34,301 bases of DNA from Candidatus Njordarchaeota archaeon. Its GTDB lineage: Archaea; Asgardarchaeota; Njordarchaeia; Njordarchaeales; Njordarchaeaceae. The notes beneath the pieces were generated by a model, which was not told the origin of the DNA, made no database searches, and saw only the letters and a program-made list of their open reading frames with translations. The position numbers and the translations under genes are program-made. Shown here one piece after another: positions 17,916 through 26,032 of this stretch. Every line of letters begins with the position of its first letter. Within the stretch, counting starts at the first letter, position 1. The stretch is from contig JAHQWF010000002.1 of assembly GCA_029856055.1 (NCBI GenBank), positions 1-34,301 on the forward strand. Direction: 5' to 3'.

Positions 17916-18090
17916 TTAATTCACCGAGCAGTAATTAGCACTCTTTAATCAAATTGTTAAAAAGATATAAAATATTATTCATAAATTTGATCAATGAGAA
18001 TTATTAATGAATCTAATTTAATTTAATTAATCTTATAAACATTATATTTCATGACGATTAATAATCTCTTATATCTATGAGGTAACTCAA
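17916..18090. promoter_or_regulatory. Divergent promoter region of the PTS locus
   Basis: A 175-bp AT-rich spacer between EIIB (leftward) and the TIM-barrel gene (rightward). The leftward TATA is probably near 17964-17971 (TTTTATAT on the minus strand). The rightward TATA is probably CTTATAAA near 18031-18038, with GAGGT at 18079-18083, seven bases before ATG 18091. A regulator binding here could control both arms; I see no clear operator palindrome. Confidence 0.5.
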
Positions 18091-18987
18091 ATGATTCCTA
18101 GACTCGTTGATGCTCCATGGAGCAAAATAAGGGGATTTAATAAAGATGAATTAATAGAGTCGATTAAACTTAGTGAGGGTAGGACTATAGCCGCGGAAGT
18201 TGTTGTAACGGCTCCCCCGCTCATTGATAAGATCTCTAATGTAGAGTTAGCTGCTGGCTTCGGGGCAGATATAATTATTCTTAATTTCTATGATGTTAAA
18301 ACTAAATTCATTGCAAATATCCCAGAGCAAGTAAAAAGCATTAGTGATCTTCGAGATTTCTTGGGGAGAATTATTGGTGTTAATTTAGAACCGGTTAGAA
18401 AGGATATAGCTGAAAAACTTGGTTATAGTCCTGGAAGACTAGCGACTGTGGAGAATGCTCAAATAGCTGTTGAAGATGGTGCTGATATCTTGATTATTAC
18501 AGCTAATCCGATGGCTCAAGTCTCATTAAAAGACATATTGATGGCTGTTAAGGAAATTAGGGAAAATATGGGAGATAAGGTAATAATTATGGCTGGTAAA
18601 ATGCATTTGGCAGGAGTTTATGCGGAGAGGCTGGACAGAGAAATGATACAGCAGTTTGCTAAGAATGGTGCTGATGGAATAATTATGCCTGCTCCGGGAA
18701 CAATACCTGGAGCTACATTAGAATTCTGCAAAGAAATCGTTGAGAAAGCTCACGAGAATAATCTTATTGTAACATCCTGTATAGGTACATCGCAAGAGGG
18801 TGCTGATGAAGAGACCATCAGAAGGATCGCATTTCTAGGAAAAATGAGTGGTGCCGACATTCATCATATCGGTGATTCGGGTTATAGTACTAGTGTAGCT
18901 CTTCCAGAGAACATAATGGCTTATTCTATAGTTATAAAGGGGAAGAGACATACTTTTAGGAGAATTGCTCAATCTATACTTAGATGA
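18091..18987 (+). CDS. TIM-barrel protein of the PTS-associated 'PEP phosphonomutase' type (DUF7916-like)
   Basis: A 298-residue alpha/beta-barrel protein. The motifs SEGRTIAAEVVVTAPPL, GADIIILNFYDV, ENAQIAVEDGADILIITANP, GADGIIMPAPGT and GADIHHIGDSGY recur in a family found beside PTS operons in Firmicutes and often labelled PEP phosphonomutase or DUF7916. The activity is not established, and I do not claim a phosphonate reaction. It is the first gene of the rightward PTS arm, about 200 bp before EIIC-EIID, which supports a role in processing the imported sugar phosphate. Confidence 0.75.
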   Translation: MIPRLVDAPWSKIRGFNKDELIESIKLSEGRTIAAEVVVTAPPLIDKISNVELAAGFGADIIILNFYDVKTKFIANIPEQVKSISDLRDFLGRIIGVNLEPVRKDIAEKLGYSPGRLATVENAQIAVEDGADILIITANPMAQVSLKDILMAVKEIRENMGDKVIIMAGKMHLAGVYAERLDREMIQQFAKNGADGIIMPAPGTIPGATLEFCKEIVEKAHENNLIVTSCIGTSQEGADEETIRRIAFLGKMSGADIHHIGDSGYSTSVALPENIMAYSIVIKGKRHTFRRIAQSILR

Positions 18988-19112
18988 AATATCAAAATTT
19001 TAATGAAAATGTTTAATATTTTTTAAATTTGCTACGCTATAAAGATGTTAAAATATTAAAATCGATTAGTAAGTAATACTAATATTAATACCTTTTTTCA
19101 AATTTAGAAAAA

Positions 19113-19131
19113 TTTTAAAAACTATATATAC
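19113..19131 (+). promoter_or_regulatory. TATA promoter of EIIC-EIID
   Basis: TTTTAAAAACTATATATAC is a BRE/TATA element. Thirteen bases (19119-19131) are identical to those at 14475-14487. A GGTG at 19181-19184 serves as ribosome site. Confidence 0.6.
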
Positions 19132-19193
19132 GAGAATATGTATGAAATATGTAAATGCATTCTAAAAATATTATTTAAAAGGTGTATATGCGC

Positions 19194-21017
19194 ATGCAAA
19201 CAAATGAAACCAAGAGCAAATTTCTAACCATAGAGAAACACACAATATTTTTATACGCAGCTGTAATTACTATCGCAGTGTTTCTGCACTTCAAAGGCGT
19301 CCATGCACAGGCAGCAACGACTATATCTCCTGCTCAAGCACTAGCTTTAACAATATTCGCATTTATATGTGGTCTAGACTACATCTGGGTAACGCCAACA
19401 GGTGTATGGAGACCAACGATTGCTGGGACCGTCTCAGGTATAATTCTAGGCAATCCATTACTAGGATTGATAGCTGGATCATTAATTGAGTTCTCGTTCC
19501 TAGGATTATTTACTATAGGTGGTGGAACAGTACCTGAAGCGGCATCGGGAACAATTGTAGCTACAACTCTAGGTGTTATTATTGGCACAGCTCCTGCACC
19601 TGAGGCAGCAGTAGCTCTAGTACCAATAGCAATACCAGTAGCTGCACTAACGATGAATATAGAGATCTTGGTTAGAGCGGGAGATGCGGTATTTACTCAC
19701 TGGGCAGATGGTGAAATAGCTAAAGGTAATTACAAAATAGTAGGATTAATAAACGTAATTGGAGCGATACCTTGGGCTTTGAGCAGAGCGATACCAGTTG
19801 GTGTTTTCGCGTTCCTAGGAGCTACTCCTGAGGTTGCTACAGCTATTAAAAATGCTATTACTTCACCAGCTATTGCCCCATTCTGGAGTGCAATGAGTAT
19901 TGCTGGATGGTGGATGCCTGCTTTAGGTGTTGCATTGTTGCTTAGAATGTTCTATAGAACTGAGTACTTGCCATACTTCCTATGGGGTTTCGCTTTAGTC
20001 GCTTACTTTAACTTATCATTACTGGCAGTCGCTATCTTCTCCACAATCTTAGTTGGTATGATTTATGTAGCTAGGTGGATCATTCAATTCGGTGAATTTA
20101 AGGTCGAGGGAGCTGTTGAGGAAGGACCGAGGGTATTAACTAGAGGTGACCTTGTTAAAGCATTCTGGTTATCATGGTTCATTCAAAGCTCATGGAACTA
20201 CGAGAGAATGATGGGTACTGGTTTCGCTCACGGTATGTTTCCTATTGAGCAGAAATTGAGGAAGACTGATGAAGAATTAAAAGAATGGTTGACAATGCAC
20301 TCCGAGTTCTATAATACAGAGCCACACCTACACAACATTATCCTTGGAATGGTAATCGCCATGGAGGAGAGAGGCGCAGATATAGAGACAATAAGAGCAA
20401 TTAAAACAGCTTTAATGGGACCGTTCGCCGGATTAGGAGACTCTCTAATGTGGTTCACGCTACTACCTATCGCTTTCGCTATAGGAGCTAGCTTAGGTGC
20501 ACAAGGAAACTTCTTAGGTCCAATAATTGCGCTTCTAATATGGATACCTATCTCTTGGGCAGTTAAATTCTATTCTCTAATATATGGATATAAATACGGA
20601 GATCAGTTGGCAAATGTATTGAGAGGAGATGTATTAAAATTCTTTAGAGATGCCATAGCTGCCTTTGCGGTCGCTATGATGGGTGGCATTGGTGCTTCCT
20701 ATGTTACCCCACCAATCTTCGTTCAGGTTACCTTATCTATATATGGAGTAAGCATACAATCAATAATGGATACGATCATTCCAAGATTATTACCATTATT
20801 AATAGTGCTTTATGCCTATTGGATAGTTAAAAGAGGCGTCCCACTGAGTCTAGCAGTGACCTCATTGTTCCTAACTGGTCTCGGTTTGAGCTTATTGAAC
20901 ATCATTGGTCCTCCTAAAGCAGCTTTCCAGTGGCCATCTCCTGAATTTGCAGCTGCTGGTATTATCTTGATCATAATCTCGTTGATCATAGATTTCTTTG
21001 GTGCTCGCGAGAAATAG
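19194..21017 (+). CDS. PTS mannose-family EIIC-EIID fusion, membrane permease
   Basis: A polytopic protein of about 607 residues that joins two PTS membrane subunits. Residues 1-300 are EIIC: GLDYIWVTPTG, then IAGSLIEFSFLGLFTIGGGTVPEAASGT in two pieces. Residues from about 312 are EIID: WNYERMMGTGFAHGMFP, SEFYNTEPHLHNIILGMVIAMEE, MGPFAGLGDSLMW, and a C-terminal hydrophobic block. In bacteria EIIC and EIID are normally separate genes. Together with EIIA and EIIB they move and phosphorylate a hexose-type sugar. The ATG 19194 is 9 bp from GGTG; ATG 19188 and GTG 19182 are in frame but too close to or inside the ribosome site. Short T-runs follow the stop (21027-21056). Confidence 0.92.
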   Translation: MQTNETKSKFLTIEKHTIFLYAAVITIAVFLHFKGVHAQAATTISPAQALALTIFAFICGLDYIWVTPTGVWRPTIAGTVSGIILGNPLLGLIAGSLIEFSFLGLFTIGGGTVPEAASGTIVATTLGVIIGTAPAPEAAVALVPIAIPVAALTMNIEILVRAGDAVFTHWADGEIAKGNYKIVGLINVIGAIPWALSRAIPVGVFAFLGATPEVATAIKNAITSPAIAPFWSAMSIAGWWMPALGVALLLRMFYRTEYLPYFLWGFALVAYFNLSLLAVAIFSTILVGMIYVARWIIQFGEFKVEGAVEEGPRVLTRGDLVKAFWLSWFIQSSWNYERMMGTGFAHGMFPIEQKLRKTDEELKEWLTMHSEFYNTEPHLHNIILGMVIAMEERGADIETIRAIKTALMGPFAGLGDSLMWFTLLPIAFAIGASLGAQGNFLGPIIALLIWIPISWAVKFYSLIYGYKYGDQLANVLRGDVLKFFRDAIAAFAVAMMGGIGASYVTPPIFVQVTLSIYGVSIQSIMDTIIPRLLPLLIVLYAYWIVKRGVPLSLAVTSLFLTGLGLSLLNIIGPPKAAFQWPSPEFAAAGIILIIISLIIDFFGAREK

Positions 21018-21019
21018 GC

Positions 21020-21064
21020 ATTCTTTAATTTTTTATACATTTTTTATTCTTTTTTCTAAAAAAT
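21020..21064 (+). terminator. T-rich tract between EIIC-EIID and EIIA
   Basis: Several runs of five to six T separate the EIIC-EIID stop from EIIA, a typical archaeal terminator pattern. It may give partial termination so that EIIA and the phosphatase are made at lower level. Confidence 0.4.
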
Positions 21065-21080
21065 AAATTGGTTATGTGCA

Positions 21081-21515
21081 ATGATTGGTATAGTAGTTGT
21101 TTCTCATCTCCATCTAGCTGAGGCCCTATTAGAAACTACTAGGATGATTTATGGCAAACCAGAAAGAGTTGTAGCGGTCCCTTTACTTGAAGGTGAGGGT
21201 CTGGAAGAGTTAAAAGACAAGGTGATAAGAGCAATAGATGAGGTAAATGATGGTGATGGGGTTCTAGTTCTGGTAGATCTCTTTGGTGGTACGACAATGA
21301 ATGTTGCAGCATTAATTGCCGCTGAACGAGGAGATATAGAAATAATCTCCGGAGTTAATTTGCCGATGATGCTACAAGTATTGTTCGAGAGAGAAGATAC
21401 AAATAATCTAAGGGAACTAGCTGAGAAAGCCCTTCAAGCTGGCAAAGATGGAGTAATGGATGTTAGAGAGAAAATAGTTGAGAAACTTAAGAAAGCGCGT
21501 GAGGGGAATGTATAG
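21081..21515 (+). CDS. PTS mannose-family EIIA component
   Basis: A 144-residue EIIA of the mannose family, with the N-terminal strand and active-site His9 in VVSHLHLAEALL; bacterial members usually have SHG, here SHL. The conserved VLVDLFGGTTMN and ISGVNLPMM are present. It would receive phosphate from HPr and give it to EIIB. It overlaps the start of the HAD phosphatase gene by 8 bp. A DhaM-like role is less likely because EIIB, EIIC and EIID are all close by. Confidence 0.92.
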   Translation: MIGIVVVSHLHLAEALLETTRMIYGKPERVVAVPLLEGEGLEELKDKVIRAIDEVNDGDGVLVLVDLFGGTTMNVAALIAAERGDIEIISGVNLPMMLQVLFEREDTNNLRELAEKALQAGKDGVMDVREKIVEKLKKAREGNV

Positions 21516-22224
21516 GCTTATTGCTACAGATGTAGATGGAGTAGTTAAACCTTATTATGACCCAGTACCAAGCGAGTTGAGTGACCTTCTTGCAAAAATA
21601 TCAGAGAAAATAAAGATTGCTTTCTTATCTGGAAGACAAATATCTTGGCTTGATGGATTAGTTAATGGTATGGGGATTCGGCTCGAGAGAACAATTTTGA
21701 TCGGGGAAGAAGGAGCAGTAATATGGTTTCCTGATGAGTATAAATTAGTATACTCACTAAATGAAGAATATTTACAACGTTTCATAAGAGCGAGAGATAG
21801 CATTAAAAGAAAAATTAGTGATTTATTTGGCGATCAAGTGTTTATTCCTGCTACTCATGTGATTTTAACTATAGCTGCTGGTAATAAATTTCATGAAGCT
21901 GATAAATTGATTAAAGAAATTATAAAAACAGAAAATTACAATGACTTAATTAACTTAACTTATCATAAGATGCATAACGTGATTCAAGTATTTCCGAGGG
22001 GAATCGATAAGTATGTTGCTCTAAGAATAGTTCTAGGGAAATTAAATTTAGATGAGAAAGATGTTATAGCTCTTGGTGATGGACTAAATGACATACCTAT
22101 TTTAAGAAAAGCAGGATTTTCAATAGCTATCGGAAGTAACGAAGAAGTAATTAAGTCATCTAAAGTCCATTTCGATGACGGATTAACAGCATTTAAATAC
22201 ATAGTTGAAAATCTACTTCTATAA
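21508..22224 (+). CDS. HAD-superfamily sugar phosphatase (Cof/archaeal phosphoglycolate phosphatase type)
   Basis: A HAD hydrolase of about 238 residues: motif I DVDGVV (nucleophile Asp8, Asp10), motif II SGR, motif III Lys in GIDKYVAL and motif IV GDGLNDIPIL, with a Cof-type cap between. I chose ATG 21508 over an upstream in-frame start at 21478, because motif I should lie a few residues from the N-terminus and GAGGGG precedes this ATG. Overlap with EIIA by 8 bp indicates coupled expression, so it may remove phosphate from the PTS product or another sugar phosphate (inference). The stop overlaps the convergent neighbour by 6 bp. Confidence 0.88.
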   Translation: MYRLIATDVDGVVKPYYDPVPSELSDLLAKISEKIKIAFLSGRQISWLDGLVNGMGIRLERTILIGEEGAVIWFPDEYKLVYSLNEEYLQRFIRARDSIKRKISDLFGDQVFIPATHVILTIAAGNKFHEADKLIKEIIKTENYNDLINLTYHKMHNVIQVFPRGIDKYVALRIVLGKLNLDEKDVIALGDGLNDIPILRKAGFSIAIGSNEEVIKSSKVHFDDGLTAFKYIVENLLL

Positions 22225-22539
22225 CAATTCCTTAACTTTCTCTATCCTTTTTAAATACTGTTCCTCCAACTCATATAATTCTTTCAATAACTTATCTATC
22301 TCAGTATAAACATACATCATCAGTTTTGAGTGCTCTTTAGGTGGCAAGCCATTGCCATACTTAGTTATACCAATTATCTCCCCCAGAGCTCTATTAAACT
22401 GCTTATAAAGCATAGTAAAGCCAACAAGATTATTTTCTTTTAAACTTTTTTTCATCTTATTTAAATACTCTTTTATAGAATTTACTAAAAATCTGAGATC
22501 TATTTCAAATTCTTTTTTATTCCTTGCATCCTCTGGCAT
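22219..22539 (-). CDS. Small alpha-helical protein, unknown function
   Basis: A 106-residue, highly charged protein predicted to be helical throughout, with a coiled-coil-like C-terminus (DKLLKELYELEEQYLKRIEK). An AGGGGT stands about 7 bp before ATG 22539. No family recognised. It converges with the phosphatase and stands alone. It may be a small structural or adaptor protein; nothing more can be supported. Confidence 0.65.
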   Translation of the reverse strand: MPEDARNKKEFEIDLRFLVNSIKEYLNKMKKSLKENNLVGFTMLYKQFNRALGEIIGITKYGNGLPPKEHSKLMMYVYTEIDKLLKELYELEEQYLKRIEKVKELL

Positions 22540-22834
22540 ATCTTTTACCCCTAGAAGTATTTATTGAAACTCAAATTTCCCATACAAATATAAATTATGT
22601 TTTTTTAAAAAATTATTTCTGATAATTATAAGAATACGCATAAATTATTATTAATAAAGGACTATAATTTATAGTTTCAGTACTATTTGTTATTTTTTAG
22701 TATATTATTGGAACTTATTCTATATTATAATAATTGAATAGAAATTTGTTTTATTTTGGGATTAAATTTTTAAAATGAACAATGATTAATAATATTTTTG
22801 CCATAACTACTTCTAAATTTTAGGGTTGATATTT
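22540..22834 (+). promoter_or_regulatory. AT-rich spacer with promoter of the Argonaute operon
   Basis: A 295-bp, very AT-rich spacer between two divergent genes. A TATA-like AAATTTTTAAAA lies near 22764-22775, and AGGGTTGAT at 22822-22830 is a weak ribosome site. No RNA gene, repeat or small ORF that I can support. Confidence 0.4.
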
Positions 22835-23935
22835 TTGAACGCGGAAAAATATATTTTACCTGTAATAGGACCTATAAATCTTTCTTACTTAATTCTATAT
22901 TACCAGTCAGTAGAAAATATCTCTGAGTTAAAGAAGAGATTAGAGCACAGGGAAATTGATCCGTCATCTGAGATCCCGAGAATAATTAATAAAGGGATCA
23001 GGAATAATTATTTACAAAAAGGAATTTTCTCCTTCTATCTAGATGACAAAGGGATTATTTGTGTTATGGGCAGAGAATACGTTAATGAAATAAAAGTAAA
23101 TGATTACACAATTTTACTCAGCGATCCTAAACCACTCACACGTGAACTATATTCGCTAGCTTTGAGAAAATTTCTACTTAGTTTCATTTCTTGGAAACTT
23201 GATCAAGACAGGGATTTGAAAATTCGTGTGGGTGATGCTTATTACTTTAAAGAGTCTGTTATTGGGAAGAGTAGAGAAGGCTTGGAATTCATGTTATTAC
23301 ATGGTTTCAGTTTAAGGATTATTTCTCATCTTTCTGGATTCTATATTTATGTTTTAGATAAGTTTCTGCCTAGGATAAAGCCTACTCTGGATAGGATTCT
23401 AAGGATAGATATTTTCAGGGGTACTTATGAGTATTTGAGAGGTGAGTATTATTGGGATGGTTTATTGAAAGAAATGAGCTGTATCACCACTGATGAGTAT
23501 TTTAGGTTTGGTAAACCTTCTTATGCTGGTCGAATTGTGAAAGTTGTTTATAGTGATGTCCCTATTTATCAGGAATTAAGATCATCTATAAAGGATTATT
23601 ATTCTAGAGAGCGTGGAGAAATTAGAAAATTTATTGAGGAGAGGATGCGTGATGATGTCCCCATAGTCCTCACGTACAAAGGGAGGCGGGGAGCCCATTT
23701 ATTATCTTACTTATCTAGTATCCTTTATCTAGCACCCTCAATAATGGAGTTAAGAAGAATAGTGGATGTCTTAGGTTTCAGACAAATAGTGAAGTGGTAT
23801 ATTGATGCGATGAATCCAAATATAGATAGTTACATAGATAGCTTGAACAAATGGGCAAGCAAAATTATGGATATACTTAACCAATTACCTCTCAAACGGA
23901 GAGGCAACATTCTTGAATTAAGTGGGGTGCATTGA
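22835..23935 (+). CDS. Split Argonaute, N-terminal half (N-L1-PAZ-L2-like)
   Basis: A protein of about 366 residues that I read as the N-terminal half of a long-type prokaryotic Argonaute. The order fits: an N-like domain over roughly 1-130, an L1-like strand GFYIYVLDKFLPRI, a PAZ-like block (SIKDYYSRERGE, DVPIVLTYKGRRG, ILYLAPSIMEL) over roughly 190-310, and a helical L2. The next gene, one base past the stop, starts at the MID domain, so the two make a complete Argonaute in two chains. A. fulgidus has a comparable pair, AfAgo-N and AfAgo, but AfAgo-N is shorter and lacks PAZ. TTG 22835 has AGGGTTGAT just upstream; TTG 22826 is also possible. The PAZ call rests on weak similarity and on the length. 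Confidence 0.72.
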   Translation: MNAEKYILPVIGPINLSYLILYYQSVENISELKKRLEHREIDPSSEIPRIINKGIRNNYLQKGIFSFYLDDKGIICVMGREYVNEIKVNDYTILLSDPKPLTRELYSLALRKFLLSFISWKLDQDRDLKIRVGDAYYFKESVIGKSREGLEFMLLHGFSLRIISHLSGFYIYVLDKFLPRIKPTLDRILRIDIFRGTYEYLRGEYYWDGLLKEMSCITTDEYFRFGKPSYAGRIVKVVYSDVPIYQELRSSIKDYYSRERGEIRKFIEERMRDDVPIVLTYKGRRGAHLLSYLSSILYLAPSIMELRRIVDVLGFRQIVKWYIDAMNPNIDSYIDSLNKWASKIMDILNQLPLKRRGNILELSGVH

Positions 23936-23936
23936 A

Positions 23937-25202
23937 ATGTCACTTAGATTATTCTCTATTAAGAAAGCTAAAACACCTAAAATAGCTTTCGGTGGCGATG
24001 CTGTAAGTGATAGTGTTGTTAACGGTTTAGAGCAATTTGGTCCTTGGGACTTGGGCAAGAGATTATTTAACTCATTACGCTTAATAATTGTCTACCCAGA
24101 GGGACAAGAAAGCATAATGTATGATCTGCTTGAGAATATGATTATCGAGATTTCTCTTTTGAGATTAAGACTGGAGGTTATACTGAAGATCAGTTATAAT
24201 CCTGGGTCGGCAAGTTCTTATGAAGAAACTATTAATAAGATACGGGAGTTCATTAGAAATGAGCCTTTTAGAAAAGACATAGCTATCCTCCAATTAATTC
24301 CAGAAAGGGAGGAAAAACCAGACTCTTTCTATAACTTAATTAAAAGAGAGATCTATTTAGGCTCAGAAACAAATGAGTTATCTGTTCAGGCTCTAATGAT
24401 CCCAAAATGGGTAGAAGCTAGAGATAAGATTGATTACAGTAGAAATTTGTTGCTTTCCATCTATAGTAAAATGGGCGGAATTCCATGGGTATTAAAGAAT
24501 ACGGCTTCACGGCTAATCGAATCAGCCAGCTTTATTGGTTACACTACTATGGAGAAGAAAGATGTACTTTACGTAATATATTCTATCTTTGGATCAAGAG
24601 GTGAATTAATAGTAAACAAGATCTTAAAATACGAGGCAGCGAGCGATGAAGATAAGAAAATGTATTTAGAGAAAGCTTTCAAAGAAATGCTGGAAAATGC
24701 TTATTCAAGCAAGCTTATAGCTTTACATAGGCTTGGTGAAATTAATGAGATTGAGAAAGATATATTATCTAATATTATTAATAATATAAGAGGATATTTA
24801 TTCATAGTTGAATTCCCAATGGATTGGTCTATACCAATTCTTATCAAGTCTAATTATACTCATAGAAATGCAGATCCTGGAACGTGGTTTTATGGTGGAG
24901 TGATAAATAATGTTCCCTACTTCTTTATTAAGCTCAAATCATTTAATAGGAGGCCTAGTATTGTTAGGGAGGCAATTAAATATGGAGTTATCTTGGTGAC
25001 ACCGAGGATACTTGATGAATTCAGTTGGAGCGATATAGCTGACGATATAGCTAATCAGATATATTCACTAAGTAGTTTGCATTGGGGTAATGTAAATGGT
25101 TACTTTGATGTACCAGTAACAATTCATTTCATGAGAAAGATGAGGAACTTTGTAGAGAGAAACATGGTTATACCCGAGTCTAATAGAGCTATATTCATTT
25201 AA
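23937..25202 (+). CDS. ago: Split Argonaute, MID-PIWI half, catalytically inactive (AfAgo-like)
   Basis: A 421-residue MID-PIWI protein, nearly the length of A. fulgidus AfAgo (427). Shared features are GLEQFGPWD near the start, SKMGGIPWVLK, SLSSLHWGN and PVTIHFMRK, and a hydrophobic C-terminus RAIFI whose carboxylate should sit in the guide pocket. The 5'-phosphate quartet is kept: Tyr132, Lys136, Gln151 and Lys178 match AfAgo Y123, K127, Q137 and K163 with near-equal spacing. The PIWI catalytic tetrad is lost: the first Asp is Thr203 (IGYTT), and the third is Leu in ALHRLG. It should bind guide and target but not cut. ATG 23937 follows GGGGTG by 7 bp and lies one base past the upstream stop, so the pair is translationally coupled; GTG 23922 would give a 14-bp overlap. 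Confidence 0.88.
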   Translation: MSLRLFSIKKAKTPKIAFGGDAVSDSVVNGLEQFGPWDLGKRLFNSLRLIIVYPEGQESIMYDLLENMIIEISLLRLRLEVILKISYNPGSASSYEETINKIREFIRNEPFRKDIAILQLIPEREEKPDSFYNLIKREIYLGSETNELSVQALMIPKWVEARDKIDYSRNLLLSIYSKMGGIPWVLKNTASRLIESASFIGYTTMEKKDVLYVIYSIFGSRGELIVNKILKYEAASDEDKKMYLEKAFKEMLENAYSSKLIALHRLGEINEIEKDILSNIINNIRGYLFIVEFPMDWSIPILIKSNYTHRNADPGTWFYGGVINNVPYFFIKLKSFNRRPSIVREAIKYGVILVTPRILDEFSWSDIADDIANQIYSLSSLHWGNVNGYFDVPVTIHFMRKMRNFVERNMVIPESNRAIFI

Positions 25203-25225
25203 TTTTTATTTTTTTATTTCTTCTT
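25203..25225 (+). terminator. T-rich terminator after the Argonaute operon
   Basis: Two T-runs (25203-25207 and 25210-25216) lie between the Argonaute stop and the glycosylase gene, so the latter may be transcribed separately or by read-through. Confidence 0.4.
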
Positions 25226-25251
25226 GAATCTTAGTTATCTAGTGAATAGTA

Positions 25252-26028
25252 ATGACTGAGGGTCCAACAGCTAGATATAAAGCATGGAAGATATATCTTT
25301 TGCTTAGAGGTAGAGTTGTTAAGGACATAAAGATACGAAGTAGTAAAATTAAGGTTGATCCCAATAAATTAATAGGTAAGAGATTTCTCGGTTTTGATAC
25401 GTTTGGTAAAAACATTATTTTTATTTTTGATGGATACTGTGTGCGCATTCACTTAATGATGTACGGTACAATACATGTTTACAATGAGAGAGAGAAGCTG
25501 AAGAAGCCAGAGAAGTTAATAAGATTGGCTATTGAGTTTGATGATGGGCAAAGAATGATAGTTTATAATGCTCCCATAATAGAGATAGATCACCGTGATA
25601 AATTATATCTACGTATTAAGAAAGATCTGGGTGAGGACCCATTAAGAGTTGATTGGGATATAAATAGAGCTATTAGATTAATAAAAAGAGATTTGGATAA
25701 GAGTATAGGTGAGGTGTTATTAGATCAGAAGGTTATTGCTGGTGTAGGTAATATCTTGAGGAATGAGATACTGTTTAGAGCTCGTATTCATCCCGATAGA
25801 CTTGTTAAGGATCTTAGTGATGATGAAGTTAGGAGGATTGTGGAGATAAGTGCTGATTTGATGCGTGAATGGCTTAGATGTAAGGTTAATGGCGAAAGAA
25901 TAGGGCCTACTATCTTAATTTATGGTAAATCTAAAAAGCCTTGTCCTATCTGTGGAAGACTAATTAAGTTTTATAGGCAGAAACCACATAACAGAAGAAC
26001 TTATGTTTGTGAGACCTGCCAGAAATAG
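25252..26028 (+). CDS. Fpg/Nei-family DNA glycosylase with Thr at position 2
   Basis: A 258-residue member of the formamidopyrimidine-DNA glycosylase/endonuclease VIII family. It has the N-terminal EGP motif, Lys53 in the GKNI loop, helix-two-turn-helix GVGNILRNEILFRARIHP, and a zinc finger with C231, C234, C253 and C256 and the Arg-bearing turn NRRTYVC. The expected second residue Pro, whose N-terminal amine attacks the damaged base, is Thr (MTEGPT); NEIL3 has Val here, so a primary amine can work. It lies 50 bp downstream of the Argonaute gene in the same direction. It would act in base-excision repair of oxidised bases. GTGA stands 7 bp before the ATG. Confidence 0.92.
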   Translation: MTEGPTARYKAWKIYLLLRGRVVKDIKIRSSKIKVDPNKLIGKRFLGFDTFGKNIIFIFDGYCVRIHLMMYGTIHVYNEREKLKKPEKLIRLAIEFDDGQRMIVYNAPIIEIDHRDKLYLRIKKDLGEDPLRVDWDINRAIRLIKRDLDKSIGEVLLDQKVIAGVGNILRNEILFRARIHPDRLVKDLSDDEVRRIVEISADLMREWLRCKVNGERIGPTILIYGKSKKPCPICGRLIKFYRQKPHNRRTYVCETCQK

Positions 26029-26032
26029 ATTA

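Noticed and set aside
23922..23936. GTG start giving a 14-bp overlap of the Argonaute halves
   Set aside because: ATG 23937 has a GGGGTG seven bases before it, while the GTG lies within that ribosome site.
22835..25202. NurA/HerA-like repair pair
   Set aside because: No Walker motifs in the second protein; its motifs and the phosphate-pocket residues match AfAgo instead.
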